Of a DNA stretch of 6,494 nucleotides, positions 1-4,543 are shown in pieces. Position 1 is the stretch's first letter. Every line of letters begins with the position of its first letter. The notes below the pieces were generated by a model, which saw only the letters and a list, made by a program, of their open reading frames with translations, ran no database searches and was not told where the DNA came from. The stretch comes from an uncultured Collinsella sp. Its GTDB lineage: Bacteria; Actinomycetota; Coriobacteriia; Coriobacteriales; Coriobacteriaceae. The stretch lies in the NCBI GenBank assembly GCA_938023085.1, contig CALHDP010000065.1:1-6494 (forward strand). The letters run 5' to 3'. The position numbers were made by a program, and so were the translations under genes.

Positions 1-55
1 CACCGACTCGTCGAGGTCGGCGCGATCCTCGAGCAGACCTCTGGCATGACCTTCG
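1..55. repeat. Terminal direct repeat marking circular closure (left copy)
   Basis: These 55 bases recur exactly at 6440-6494. A frame opened at 6302 reaches the right copy in the same phase in which the left copy is read, so joining the copies restores one uninterrupted gene. Such an exact short overlap is what a k-mer assembler leaves on a closed circle. The inferred circle length is 6,439 bp. It is an assembly feature, not a biological repeat. Confidence 0.93.
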
Positions 56-186
56 ATACCGAGGACAGCCGCCGCGCCCTGTCCGTCGCGCTGACCGAGC
101 AGCTGCGGTACACGAACGGCCAGCCGTTCACCCGCGGCGGACAGATCGCCGAGGCCGTCAACATGCTGCTGGGGGATCAGAAATGA
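1..186 (+). CDS. TraD/MobC-like mobilization accessory protein, 3' part
   Basis: Continuation of the frame that opens at 6302: residues 47-107 of the 107-residue protein, ending in TGA at 184-186. It carries HRLVEVGAILEQTSGMTFDTED followed by a predicted helical region (about residues 70-105). This is the segment most like the conserved core of TraD-type accessory proteins ('R-RLIE-GAI-E'). The stop overlaps the ATG of the next gene (ATGA at 183-186), implying translational coupling. Taken alone, this edge fragment has no start codon, so it is only interpretable on the circle. Confidence 0.8.
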   Translation, partial: HRLVEVGAILEQTSGMTFDTEDSRRALSVALTEQLRYTNGQPFTRGGQIAEAVNMLLGDQK

Positions 187-509
187 ACGTCACCATCACT
201 TTTAAAAACAAGGTCGAGAGCTACTACACCCGCGCCGACGGATCGGCAGCGCTGAGCAAGGACGTCCTCGAGCTCACCGCCGACGGCTCGGCGGCGGTGC
301 TCTGGAGCCGCCTCGAGTTCGACAGGGGAGGCGGCGATGACGGGACCAAGCCCCGCACCGAAAGAGGCTTCAGCCGCGAGGTGCTGCGCCTGCCGCCCGC
401 CGCGGCGGTCGGCCCCGGCGGCAGCCTGGATGATTTCTGGGACCACGCCAACCAGTACTGCGGCGTGGCCGAGGTCGAGATCGACGGCAAGCTCGTGTAC
501 CCGTTCTAA
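183..509 (+). CDS. Hypothetical protein coupled to the mobilization accessory gene
   Basis: A 108-residue protein I do not recognise. Its ATG overlaps the TGA of the TraD/MobC-like gene in an ATGA arrangement, so it is probably translated by coupled reinitiation and belongs to the mobilization operon. It has no signal peptide or membrane segment. The N-terminus (MNVTITFKNK, VLELTADGSAAVLWSRLEF) alternates hydrophobic and polar residues like beta strands. A Gly/Asp/Pro-rich, probably flexible middle (about 48-80) follows, then DDFWDHANQYCGVAEVEIDGKLVYPF, again strand-like. The composition suggests a small soluble beta-rich protein. A role in mobilization is inferred only from operon position. 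A bidirectional terminator hairpin begins 26 bp after the stop. Confidence 0.72.
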   Translation: MNVTITFKNKVESYYTRADGSAALSKDVLELTADGSAAVLWSRLEFDRGGGDDGTKPRTERGFSREVLRLPPAAAVGPGGSLDDFWDHANQYCGVAEVEIDGKLVYPF

Positions 510-535
510 ACCTGCCGCCGCGATGAAAACCGAAG

Positions 536-568
536 AGCCCCGCGGCCCCTTCGATGGGCCGCGGGGCT
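536..568. terminator. Terminator hairpin between converging operons
   Basis: A perfect 13-bp GC-rich stem, AGCCCCGCGGCCC (536-548) with GGGCCGCGGGGCT (556-568), encloses a 7-nt loop. It lies between the plus-strand mobilization operon (stop at 509) and the minus-strand replication operon (stop at 573). A TTTT run follows the stem within a few bases only in the minus-strand direction. On the plus strand there is no U-tract. It probably serves both transcripts, more convincingly the rep operon. Confidence 0.75.
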
Positions 569-572
569 CCCG

Positions 573-1046
573 CTATTCTCCCCCTGGGCCGAGCAGCTTC
601 ATGGCCATGCGGCCGCGACGCCACCACGGCGTCGCGGCGATCGCCTGCTGGCGCTCGGCGAGCGACGCGAGCTTTCCGGCGAGCTCCGCGACCCTGGCGT
701 TGGCCTCGGCGAGCTGTGCCTTGGCCTCGGCCTCGGCGCGGGCGGCGCGGTCGCGCTCGGCCGCAAGGGCCTCCATCAGCTCGGCGTTGCGGGACCGTTC
801 GATTTCCAGCTGGGCGGCCAGGGAGTCGGCCAGGGAGTCCGGGGCGGGCGCGGCGGCTGGCTGGCGGGACGGTTTCTCGGGGTTCTTCAGGGCGTCGGCG
901 ATGGCCGCGGCGGCGAAGTCATCGAGGATGTCGGTGTTCCCGTTTCGGGAAACGTGGTTTCCCAGTCCCAGTTTCCCGATGTAGTTAGCTATTGTTCGCT
1001 TGGAGACGCCCAGCTCAGACGCTATTTCACGCTTCGTTATGCCCAT
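573..1046 (-). CDS. HTH/coiled-coil replication-associated protein (DUF536-like architecture)
   Basis: A 157-residue protein encoded directly after rep, starting 20 nt before the rep stop, with a weak AGG ribosome-binding sequence about 8 nt upstream. Residues 3-28 (TKREIASELGVSKRTIANYIGKLGLG) form a helix-turn-helix. Residues about 30-70 are an Ala/Pro-rich linker. About 72-136 is a long Ala/Glu/Arg heptad-like coiled coil. The C-terminus has an aromatic-basic motif TPWWRRG (139-145). The order HTH, coiled coil, short W-rich tail is the layout of the Rep-associated DUF536-type proteins next to rep in Gram-positive theta plasmids, which influence copy number or stability. It could bind the CGGGAA repeats that surround its own start. 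The family link rests on architecture, not on clear sequence identity. Other possibilities are a copy-control repressor or a partition-like adaptor. Confidence 0.77.
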   Translation of the reverse strand: MGITKREIASELGVSKRTIANYIGKLGLGNHVSRNGNTDILDDFAAAAIADALKNPEKPSRQPAAAPAPDSLADSLAAQLEIERSRNAELMEALAAERDRAARAEAEAKAQLAEANARVAELAGKLASLAERQQAIAATPWWRRGRMAMKLLGPGGE

Positions 1047-1146
1047 TGGTCAACCTATCGTCAATCGGGAACTTTTCCCGGGAACCATCGGGAATTTTCC
1101 CGGTGGTTCCCGATGATTTTACCGTTTCCCGTTCCCGTTTTTCCCG
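937..1146. repeat. Cluster of twelve CGGGAA/TTCCCG repeats; candidate iterons or origin
   Basis: TTCCCG occurs at 937, 973, 1075, 1097, 1107, 1126, 1132 and 1141. CGGGAA occurs at 946, 1066, 1079 and 1089. Four pairs form close inverted repeats: 937-951 (3-nt spacer), 1066-1080 (3-nt spacer), 1089-1102 (2-nt spacer), and the larger palindrome at 1079-1112. The cluster spans the 3' end of rep, the rep/HTH-gene overlap and the 5' part of the HTH gene. Elsewhere I noticed only isolated copies (4966 and 5561). Iterons inside or beside rep are known in several theta-plasmid families. Both flanking proteins carry HTH domains that could bind them. Confidence 0.72.
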
Positions 1147-2823
1147 TTTTTCGTTCTCCGCGTCGGCGCTCAACCAGTACTCGTCGAGCGCTGCCCTGAG
1201 CTCGACCATCGCGGGGTTGTACGGCTCGTACAGATCATCCGGCTTCGGTTTTTCCGGCTCGGTGGCGCCCTTCGGCACATCCTTCAGCCACTTGATGACG
1301 GTCGGGCGTGAGATGCCGAGAGCACGGGCGATCTCACTATGGTTGGCGTCGGGGTGCTCTGCGGCGTACTCGCGAACGAGGTCGGCCTTCGTCGGGGCCC
1401 CATCCTTATTGCGCCATGCGCCATCCGGGTCGTCAAATTCTTGAACCGTTCGCGCCCTGGCCAAGTGCACGGCCTGTTTGCGCCCGTTTCTCTTGTTTTT
1501 CGGCAGCTCGATGGCGGTACGGCGCTCGATGCGCTCGCGGGTGAGCTTGTGGATGATGGGGTCGTAGTACGCCTCGATCGCGGCGAGCGCATGGTCCTCG
1601 GTGAAGTGGTTGTCCTCGCGCACCGTCAGGCCCTCGAGTGTCGGCACGAGCGCGAGAGCGTCGGCCTCGAGCTCGTCGTACGGGATGCCGCACTTCCTGG
1701 CATAGGCGGCCAGGACGTTGAGGCACCAGTAGCGGTGGTGGTCGGTGGCCTTCGTCTCGACCTGGCCAAGCCACCAGTCGTACAGGTCGCGCTTGCAGGT
1801 CCAGCGGCCGGGGGCCTTGCCCTCGACGATGCGCGCCTGGTACCACTCGGGCCAGAGCTTCTTGGCGCGCTCGATGGGAGTCCGCCCGGCGGTACGCATG
1901 AGCTCGATGAGCTTGGCGCGGTCCTTGCCGCCGCGAACCCCGGCGTATCCCAGCAGGTAGTCGAGGCTGCATCGCCAGGGATGCCCGTCCTCGCCGTTGT
2001 GGACGAACGCCACGGCCTCGTACTTGTCCTTAATCTTCGACCCAGCGGCCTTGCCGTTGAGCTTCGTAGGCGTGCCGGGCATCCTGAAGGGCTGGTAGAT
2101 GCCCTGGTGCTGGACGTCCTCGAGCGTCGAGACGGTATCGCGCCAGATGTAGTCCGTGAGCATCGCCTTGATCTCCTGCACGAACGGCACGATACGCGGG
2201 ATCAGCGGAATCGGCTGGTCGAGCACGTAGTAGAGGTGGAAGCCCGTACCCGAGTTCACGAGGAAGGTCGGCTGGGGGAGGGATACCCATTTGTCCGCGG
2301 CGAATTTCGGGTCACGGCCGTTGCGAAACTGCTTCAGCATGTTCTTCAGCTCCTGCACGCCGACGCCGTCGAGGTCGATCGCGAACGCGTGCAGGAACCG
2401 GGCGTTCGCAGCAACGCGGCTCTTGCCAAAATACGACACGGGCGCGCAGAAGACGGACTCGTTCTTCCTGTTCGAGTCGACGACGCGCTCCTCAACTCCG
2501 TCGAGGTCGTCGGTCAGCGTGAACCGCTCGATCACGGGGACATCGTGCTCGATGCCCGTCTTGGTCTTGACTGTCTTGGTCTTATGGGTGATCTGGATGG
2601 CGATGCCGTTGGGATGGCCGCCGCCCTTCTCGTGCCACGGGACCACCTCGCCGCGGGGCTGCAGGAAGCCATCGGGGAAGATGGTCCGCCAGAAGTCGTA
2701 CGGGCTGACCCATTCCCAGGACGGATAGTCGGACAGAAGAATGTCGTTCTTCTCTATGTAGGCATGGCGCTGGGCTGCCCACCAGGCGTCATCATGCCCG
2801 GGTTTCTTCTTGCGATCTGCCAC
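1027..2823 (-). CDS. rep: Plasmid replication initiator, primase-like (AEP/PrimPol type) with C-terminal HTH
   Basis: A 598-residue protein starting at GTG (2823-2821) with GGAGGG at 2833-2838, 9 nt upstream. Residues 147-154 (FAIDLDGV, with D150 and D152) match the hDhD metal-binding motif of archaeo-eukaryotic primases. Residues 189-200 (VNSGTGFHLYYV, with H196) match the sxH nucleotide-binding motif. The stretches PIPLIP (204-209) and QPFRMPGTPTK (244-254) recall the primase-type Rep proteins of small gut Firmicute and Actinobacteria plasmids. Residues 485-515 (EYAAEHPDANHSEIARALGISRPTVIKWLKD) form a helix-turn-helix likely to contact origin DNA. The tail (556-566) is a charged K/R/E run encoded by the CGGGAA repeats. 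It probably recognises the origin and primes replication. It heads the operon with the 157-residue gene. A third AEP motif was not assigned with certainty. Confidence 0.85.
   Translation of the reverse strand: MADRKKKPGHDDAWWAAQRHAYIEKNDILLSDYPSWEWVSPYDFWRTIFPDGFLQPRGEVVPWHEKGGGHPNGIAIQITHKTKTVKTKTGIEHDVPVIERFTLTDDLDGVEERVVDSNRKNESVFCAPVSYFGKSRVAANARFLHAFAIDLDGVGVQELKNMLKQFRNGRDPKFAADKWVSLPQPTFLVNSGTGFHLYYVLDQPIPLIPRIVPFVQEIKAMLTDYIWRDTVSTLEDVQHQGIYQPFRMPGTPTKLNGKAAGSKIKDKYEAVAFVHNGEDGHPWRCSLDYLLGYAGVRGGKDRAKLIELMRTAGRTPIERAKKLWPEWYQARIVEGKAPGRWTCKRDLYDWWLGQVETKATDHHRYWCLNVLAAYARKCGIPYDELEADALALVPTLEGLTVREDNHFTEDHALAAIEAYYDPIIHKLTRERIERRTAIELPKNKRNGRKQAVHLARARTVQEFDDPDGAWRNKDGAPTKADLVREYAAEHPDANHSEIARALGISRPTVIKWLKDVPKGATEPEKPKPDDLYEPYNPAMVELRAALDEYWLSADAENEKREKRERETVKSSGTTGKIPDGSREKFPIDDRLTNGHNEA
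1079..1112. repeat. 34-bp near-perfect palindrome within the rep 3' end
   Basis: Arms 1079-1094 and 1097-1112 pair at 15 of 16 positions (the exception is T1088 with G1103) around a TT centre. Nested inside are two inverted CGGGAA/TTCCCG pairs. It lies inside the rep coding sequence, 33 bp upstream of the HTH-gene start on the minus strand, and has no following U-run. A protein-binding or cruciform site therefore fits better than a terminator. Confidence 0.72.
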
Positions 2824-2883
2824 TGAACACCACCCTCCATACCAGCCGCCCCCGAGGGCTAAGGCTCCGCCTTTACAGGACGT

Positions 2884-2892
2884 ATATTATCA
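2884..2892 (-). promoter_or_regulatory. Candidate rep promoter, extended -10
   Basis: Read on the minus strand this is TGA followed by TAATAT, an extended -10 element about 60 nt upstream of the rep GTG. No good -35 hexamer is visible at 17 nt (AGGGTG). A TGTAAA at 2903-2908 is only 13 nt away. It lies back to back with the relBE promoter, so the two transcripts diverge. Confidence 0.45.
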
Positions 2893-2921
2893 ATACAGTT
2901 ATTTTACACCCTGCGGCCATC

Positions 2922-2939
2922 TGTATAACGTGTTTTACA
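2922..2939. promoter_or_regulatory. Distal RelB-type operator
   Basis: TGTATAACGTGTTTTACA is the same 18-bp element as at 2966-2983 with one base changed (T for A at its 13th position). Its offset is 44 bp, about four helical turns, so antitoxin dimers would sit on the same face. Arms are TGTATAAC and GTTTTACA. A further partial half-site TTTTACACC occurs at 2902-2910. Confidence 0.65.
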
Positions 2940-2957
2940 CCTATACGGCGAATGGTG

Positions 2958-2966
2958 TGCTAGAAT
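2958..2966 (+). promoter_or_regulatory. relBE promoter, extended -10
   Basis: TG-C-TAGAAT is a good extended -10, with the hexamer at 2961-2966, about 37 nt upstream of the relB GTG. There is no good -35 at 17 nt. A TTTACA at 2934-2939 is 21 nt away, longer than usual. Extended -10 promoters can work without a -35. Confidence 0.58.
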
Positions 2967-2983
2967 GTATAACGTGTTATACA
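2966..2983. promoter_or_regulatory. Proximal RelB-type operator
   Basis: TGTATAACGTGTTATACA is an inverted repeat with perfect 8-bp arms around GT. It begins on the last base of the relBE -10 hexamer and covers the likely transcription start, where a bound ribbon-helix-helix antitoxin would block initiation. This is standard toxin-antitoxin autoregulation. Confidence 0.75.
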
Positions 2984-3002
2984 GATGATTGGGAGGTGCA
3001 CC

Positions 3003-3239
3003 GTGGCAACTGCTACCGCGGCATTGAGGATGCCCGAGGACTTGGCAATCAGGTACGACCGTTTGGCGAAATCAACGGGACGCACGAAGACTTTCTACAT
3101 GACAGAAGCGCTCGCTGCCGAGATTGACAGGCTTGAGTACGAATACGGCCTATTGAAGAAGGTCGAGGATTACCGGGCCGGCAGGCTTGAGACCGTGACG
3201 CTCGACGAGCTGGAGGAAAGCCTTGGCTTGGCGGATTGA
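3003..3239 (+). CDS. relB: RelB-type antitoxin (ribbon-helix-helix)
   Basis: A 78-residue protein starting at GTG 3003, with GGGAGG at 2991-2996 and a 6-nt gap. An in-frame ATG at 2985 lacks a ribosome-binding site and lies just after the operator, so I reject it as the start. Residues about 7-42 (LRMPEDLAIRYDRLAKSTGRTKTFYMTEALAAEIDR) fit a ribbon-helix-helix: a short strand for the major groove, then two helices giving a DNA-binding dimer. The C-terminal part (43-78, acidic, ending LDELEESLGLAD) is the usual region that wraps and neutralises the toxin. It overlaps relE by 17 nt, and two matching operators lie upstream. The protein should repress its own promoter, alone and with toxin. Confidence 0.88.
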   Translation: MATATAALRMPEDLAIRYDRLAKSTGRTKTFYMTEALAAEIDRLEYEYGLLKKVEDYRAGRLETVTLDELEESLGLAD

Positions 3240-3495
3240 GATCGACAAGGACGTCCAGCGTTCGATGAAGAAGCTGGACAAGCAGATCGCCAGGAGGATC
3301 GTGGCGAAACTTCATGAGATTTCACAGCTCGAAGACCCGAGAAGCATGGGAAAGGGATTGACCGAGAACAAGTCAGGTCTCTGGCGCTACAGGGTCGGTG
3401 ACTATCGGATAGTCGCCGATATCGAGGACGATGTTCTCGTCATCCTTGTTGTCGATGTTGACCACCGAAGCAAGGTCTACAGGACTCGCAGGTAG
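3223..3495 (+). CDS. relE: RelE/ParE-family toxin
   Basis: A 90-residue protein with a TTG start, GGAGG at 3212-3216 and a 6-nt gap. The start lies within the end of relB, so translation is coupled. The segment LWRYRVGDYRIVADIEDDVLVILVVDVDHRSKVYR (53-87) is the hallmark C-terminal core of RelE-type toxins. It contains conserved basic and aromatic positions (R55, R57, R62, H81, R82, Y86) corresponding to the mRNA-cleaving and RNA-binding site. The N-terminal region (residues 9-31) is the two-helix hairpin with KKLDKQIARRI. The predicted role is a ribosome-dependent mRNA interferase that stabilises the plasmid by killing or arresting plasmid-free cells. Length is normal for the family (about 85-95). 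Activity is inferred, and ParE-like gyrase inhibition is the less likely alternative. Confidence 0.9.
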   Translation: MAWRIEIDKDVQRSMKKLDKQIARRIVAKLHEISQLEDPRSMGKGLTENKSGLWRYRVGDYRIVADIEDDVLVILVVDVDHRSKVYRTRR

Positions 3496-3515
3496 GCGGG
3501 TCGACACCGCTAACG

Positions 3516-3548
3516 AAACGGGGAGGGTTTTTGACCCTCCCCGTTTTT
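3516..3548 (+). terminator. Rho-independent terminator of relBE
   Basis: A 13-bp stem, AAACGGGGAGGGT (3516-3528) with ACCCTCCCCGTTT (3534-3546), has a 5-nt TTTTG loop and a terminal T run (3544-3548). It lies 20 bp after the relE stop. The facing minus-strand gene uses TTA at 3547-3549 as its stop, so the T run overlaps that stop codon. The hairpin may also end the converging transcript, although the minus side lacks a long U-tract. Confidence 0.9.
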
Positions 3549-4113
3549 ACGCTTGCCACCACGGACGCCCATCGTACGGACGACCGTCGGGCAGCCTGTC
3601 GTACTCGCGCGGCCCCGTCTCCAGCAGCTCCTTGGCGCGGTCTGGGTCATAGCGCACATCCCAGGGAGAGCAGTAATACCATGCGGAATTGCCTCCGTAT
3701 CGGGTAAGCCGCCACCGAGCTTCGGCAATCGGAACGAAGCCGAGATCGCACCACTGGTAGGCGGTGTGGTCGCGGCGGCCCTCCTGCAAGGTTTCCTCGT
3801 CGATGTGAGCCCCCCAACAATCGAGAAGGTCTTTGCGATGCTGTTCCGCGCGGGCGGCGCCCTCGATGCGCTCGCACTCCTCGGCGTCGCGCTTGGCCTT
3901 GGCGTCGGCGCGGCGGCGGCGGTTGACGGCTTCGACATCCTTCTTCGCCCAAGGGCGGGTCTGCTCGACGCTGTAAAACATCATGGTCTCGTTACCGTTG
4001 GGCGAGCGCCAGGAGCGCTCGACACCCTTCTTGAGCTGGCCTTTAAGCACGTGGCGGTGCTTCTTCTCCCATTGTGCAGCAGTGCGGTACTCGATTCCGT
4101 CGATGTTAATCAT
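3547..4113 (-). CDS. Hypothetical protein with an apparent duplicated W-rich module
   Basis: A 188-residue protein not recognised. The ATG at 4113 lies inside the end of the upstream DUF3970-like gene (8-nt overlap), implying coupled translation. Two segments look alike: TAAQW (11-15) leading to NGNETMMFYSVEQTRPW (39-55), and TAYQW (117-121) leading to GGNSAWYYCSPWDVRYD (140-156). Between them is a strongly charged helical stretch (about 57-98, K/R/E/A-rich), probably a coiled coil. The C-terminus carries DGRPYDGRPWW (176-186). There is no signal peptide or membrane segment, so it should be cytosolic. The duplicated TAxQW ... GN ... Y-S layout suggests two small beta-rich domains joined by a helix. 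No function can be assigned. Confidence 0.75.
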   Translation of the reverse strand: MINIDGIEYRTAAQWEKKHRHVLKGQLKKGVERSWRSPNGNETMMFYSVEQTRPWAKKDVEAVNRRRRADAKAKRDAEECERIEGAARAEQHRKDLLDCWGAHIDEETLQEGRRDHTAYQWCDLGFVPIAEARWRLTRYGGNSAWYYCSPWDVRYDPDRAKELLETGPREYDRLPDGRPYDGRPWWQA

Positions 4114-4282
4114 CGTCCTCGACTTCCTCGGTCAGATCGCAGTCGAGGTATACGCGCACGTACCCGCTCTCGCCGCGGTTGGGGTACTCGCGCGAACGCT
4201 CGAGCACGCACCCAGCCGCCTGCATCGCGGCGGCGATACGCCGAACCTCGTCGGTCATGCCCTCAAGACGAACCCTGACCAT
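4106..4282 (-). CDS. Small DUF3970-like protein
   Basis: A 58-residue protein with ATG at 4282 preceded by a perfect AAGGAGG (4288-4294) with a 5-nt gap, the strongest ribosome binding site in the window. The sequence begins MVRVRLEGMTDEVRRIAAAMQ and contains SREYPNRGESGYVRVYLDCDL (30-50). That matches the DUF3970 pattern as I remember it: an 'RVRLEGT-EE' opening, a helix, then 'YPNRGSSKYVRVYVE'. The predicted fold is strand-helix-strand-strand. It ends in an acidic tail EEVEDDD. Function is unknown for the family. In Gram-positive plasmids and conjugative elements it appears as a small accessory gene. It is the first gene of a two-gene unit with the 188-residue protein. Confidence 0.82.
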   Translation of the reverse strand: MVRVRLEGMTDEVRRIAAAMQAAGCVLERSREYPNRGESGYVRVYLDCDLTEEVEDDD

Positions 4283-4304
4283 GACAACCTCCTTGCCTTG
4301 AACC

Positions 4305-4327
4305 CTGCGCCACCGTCCGTGGCGCAG
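4305..4327. other. Perfect 9-bp hairpin upstream of the DUF3970-like gene
   Basis: CTGCGCCAC (4305-4313) and GTGGCGCAG (4319-4327) flank a 5-nt loop. On the minus strand it would sit in the 5' leader, 10 bp upstream of the AAGGAGG site. No U-tract follows, so a leader structure or operator is likelier than a terminator. Confidence 0.5.
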
Positions 4328-4509
4328 CCTAAGCGTACGGCTCCAAAAAAGTCCGAAAAAGTCTAGTTATCGCAGGTCAGACGTGCCATCGCGCAGGCGC
4401 ACATGCACGCGTATATTTACACGCGCGACCCCTCCAAAATATTTTTTCGCCACTGCCGCGGCAGCCGCGAACGGTCGGGATGCCGCTGCGGGCGGCCGTT
4501 GCCAAAGCA
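4328..4509. other. Non-coding region between the DUF3970-like unit and the relaxase gene
   Basis: I see no convincing gene here. It holds a tandem-like pair of A-rich words, AAAAAAGTCCG and GAAAAAGTC (about 4345-4364). It also has an imperfect inverted repeat around an AT-rich centre (GCGTATATTTACACGC, 4409-4424), a short AT island (4435-4447) and the 12-bp palindrome CTGCCGCGGCAG (about 4454-4465). It must contain the promoter of the minus-strand two-gene unit, but no clear -35/-10 pair is visible. A secondary origin cannot be excluded. Confidence 0.45.
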
Positions 4510-4543
4510 GCCGCCAAGGTAGCTGAAGCTACCGTCCGGCGGC
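4510..4543 (-). terminator. Candidate terminator of the relaxase gene
   Basis: GCCGCC and GGCGGC (4510-4515, 4538-4543) enclose a second perfect inverted repeat GGTAGCT/AGCTACC (4518-4524, 4527-4533). The result is a long hairpin with one asymmetric internal loop, starting at the relaxase stop codon. Only weak T-richness follows on the minus strand, so termination is plausible but not certain. Confidence 0.5.

Noticed and set aside
337..984. 215-codon plus-strand frame across the terminator and HTH gene
   Set aside because: It runs through the terminator hairpin, is antisense to the coiled-coil gene and encodes Ala/Ser/Arg low-complexity sequence.
1079..1112. Intrinsic terminator within the rep 3' end
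   Set aside because: The palindrome is strong but no T-run follows on either strand, and the downstream gene overlaps rep and needs the transcript to continue.
1060..1150. CRISPR-like array from the CGGGAA repeats
   Set aside because: The unit is only 6 bp, spacing is irregular, orientation is mixed, and it lies within coding sequence. Iterons or operators fit better.
1339..2826. 495-codon open frame on the plus strand opposite rep
   Set aside because: It is antisense to a protein with clear primase motifs, has no ribosome binding site and gives low-complexity L/V/R/A/E-rich protein. High-GC genes commonly leave such open frames on the complementary strand.
2985..3002. Earlier ATG start for the antitoxin at 2985
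   Set aside because: It lies immediately after the operator with no ribosome binding site before it, whereas GTG 3003 follows GGGAGG at 6 nt.
3553..4278. 241-codon plus-strand frame opposite the 188-residue gene
   Set aside because: It has no ribosome binding site and lies antisense to two genes with coupled starts and a strong AAGGAGG site.
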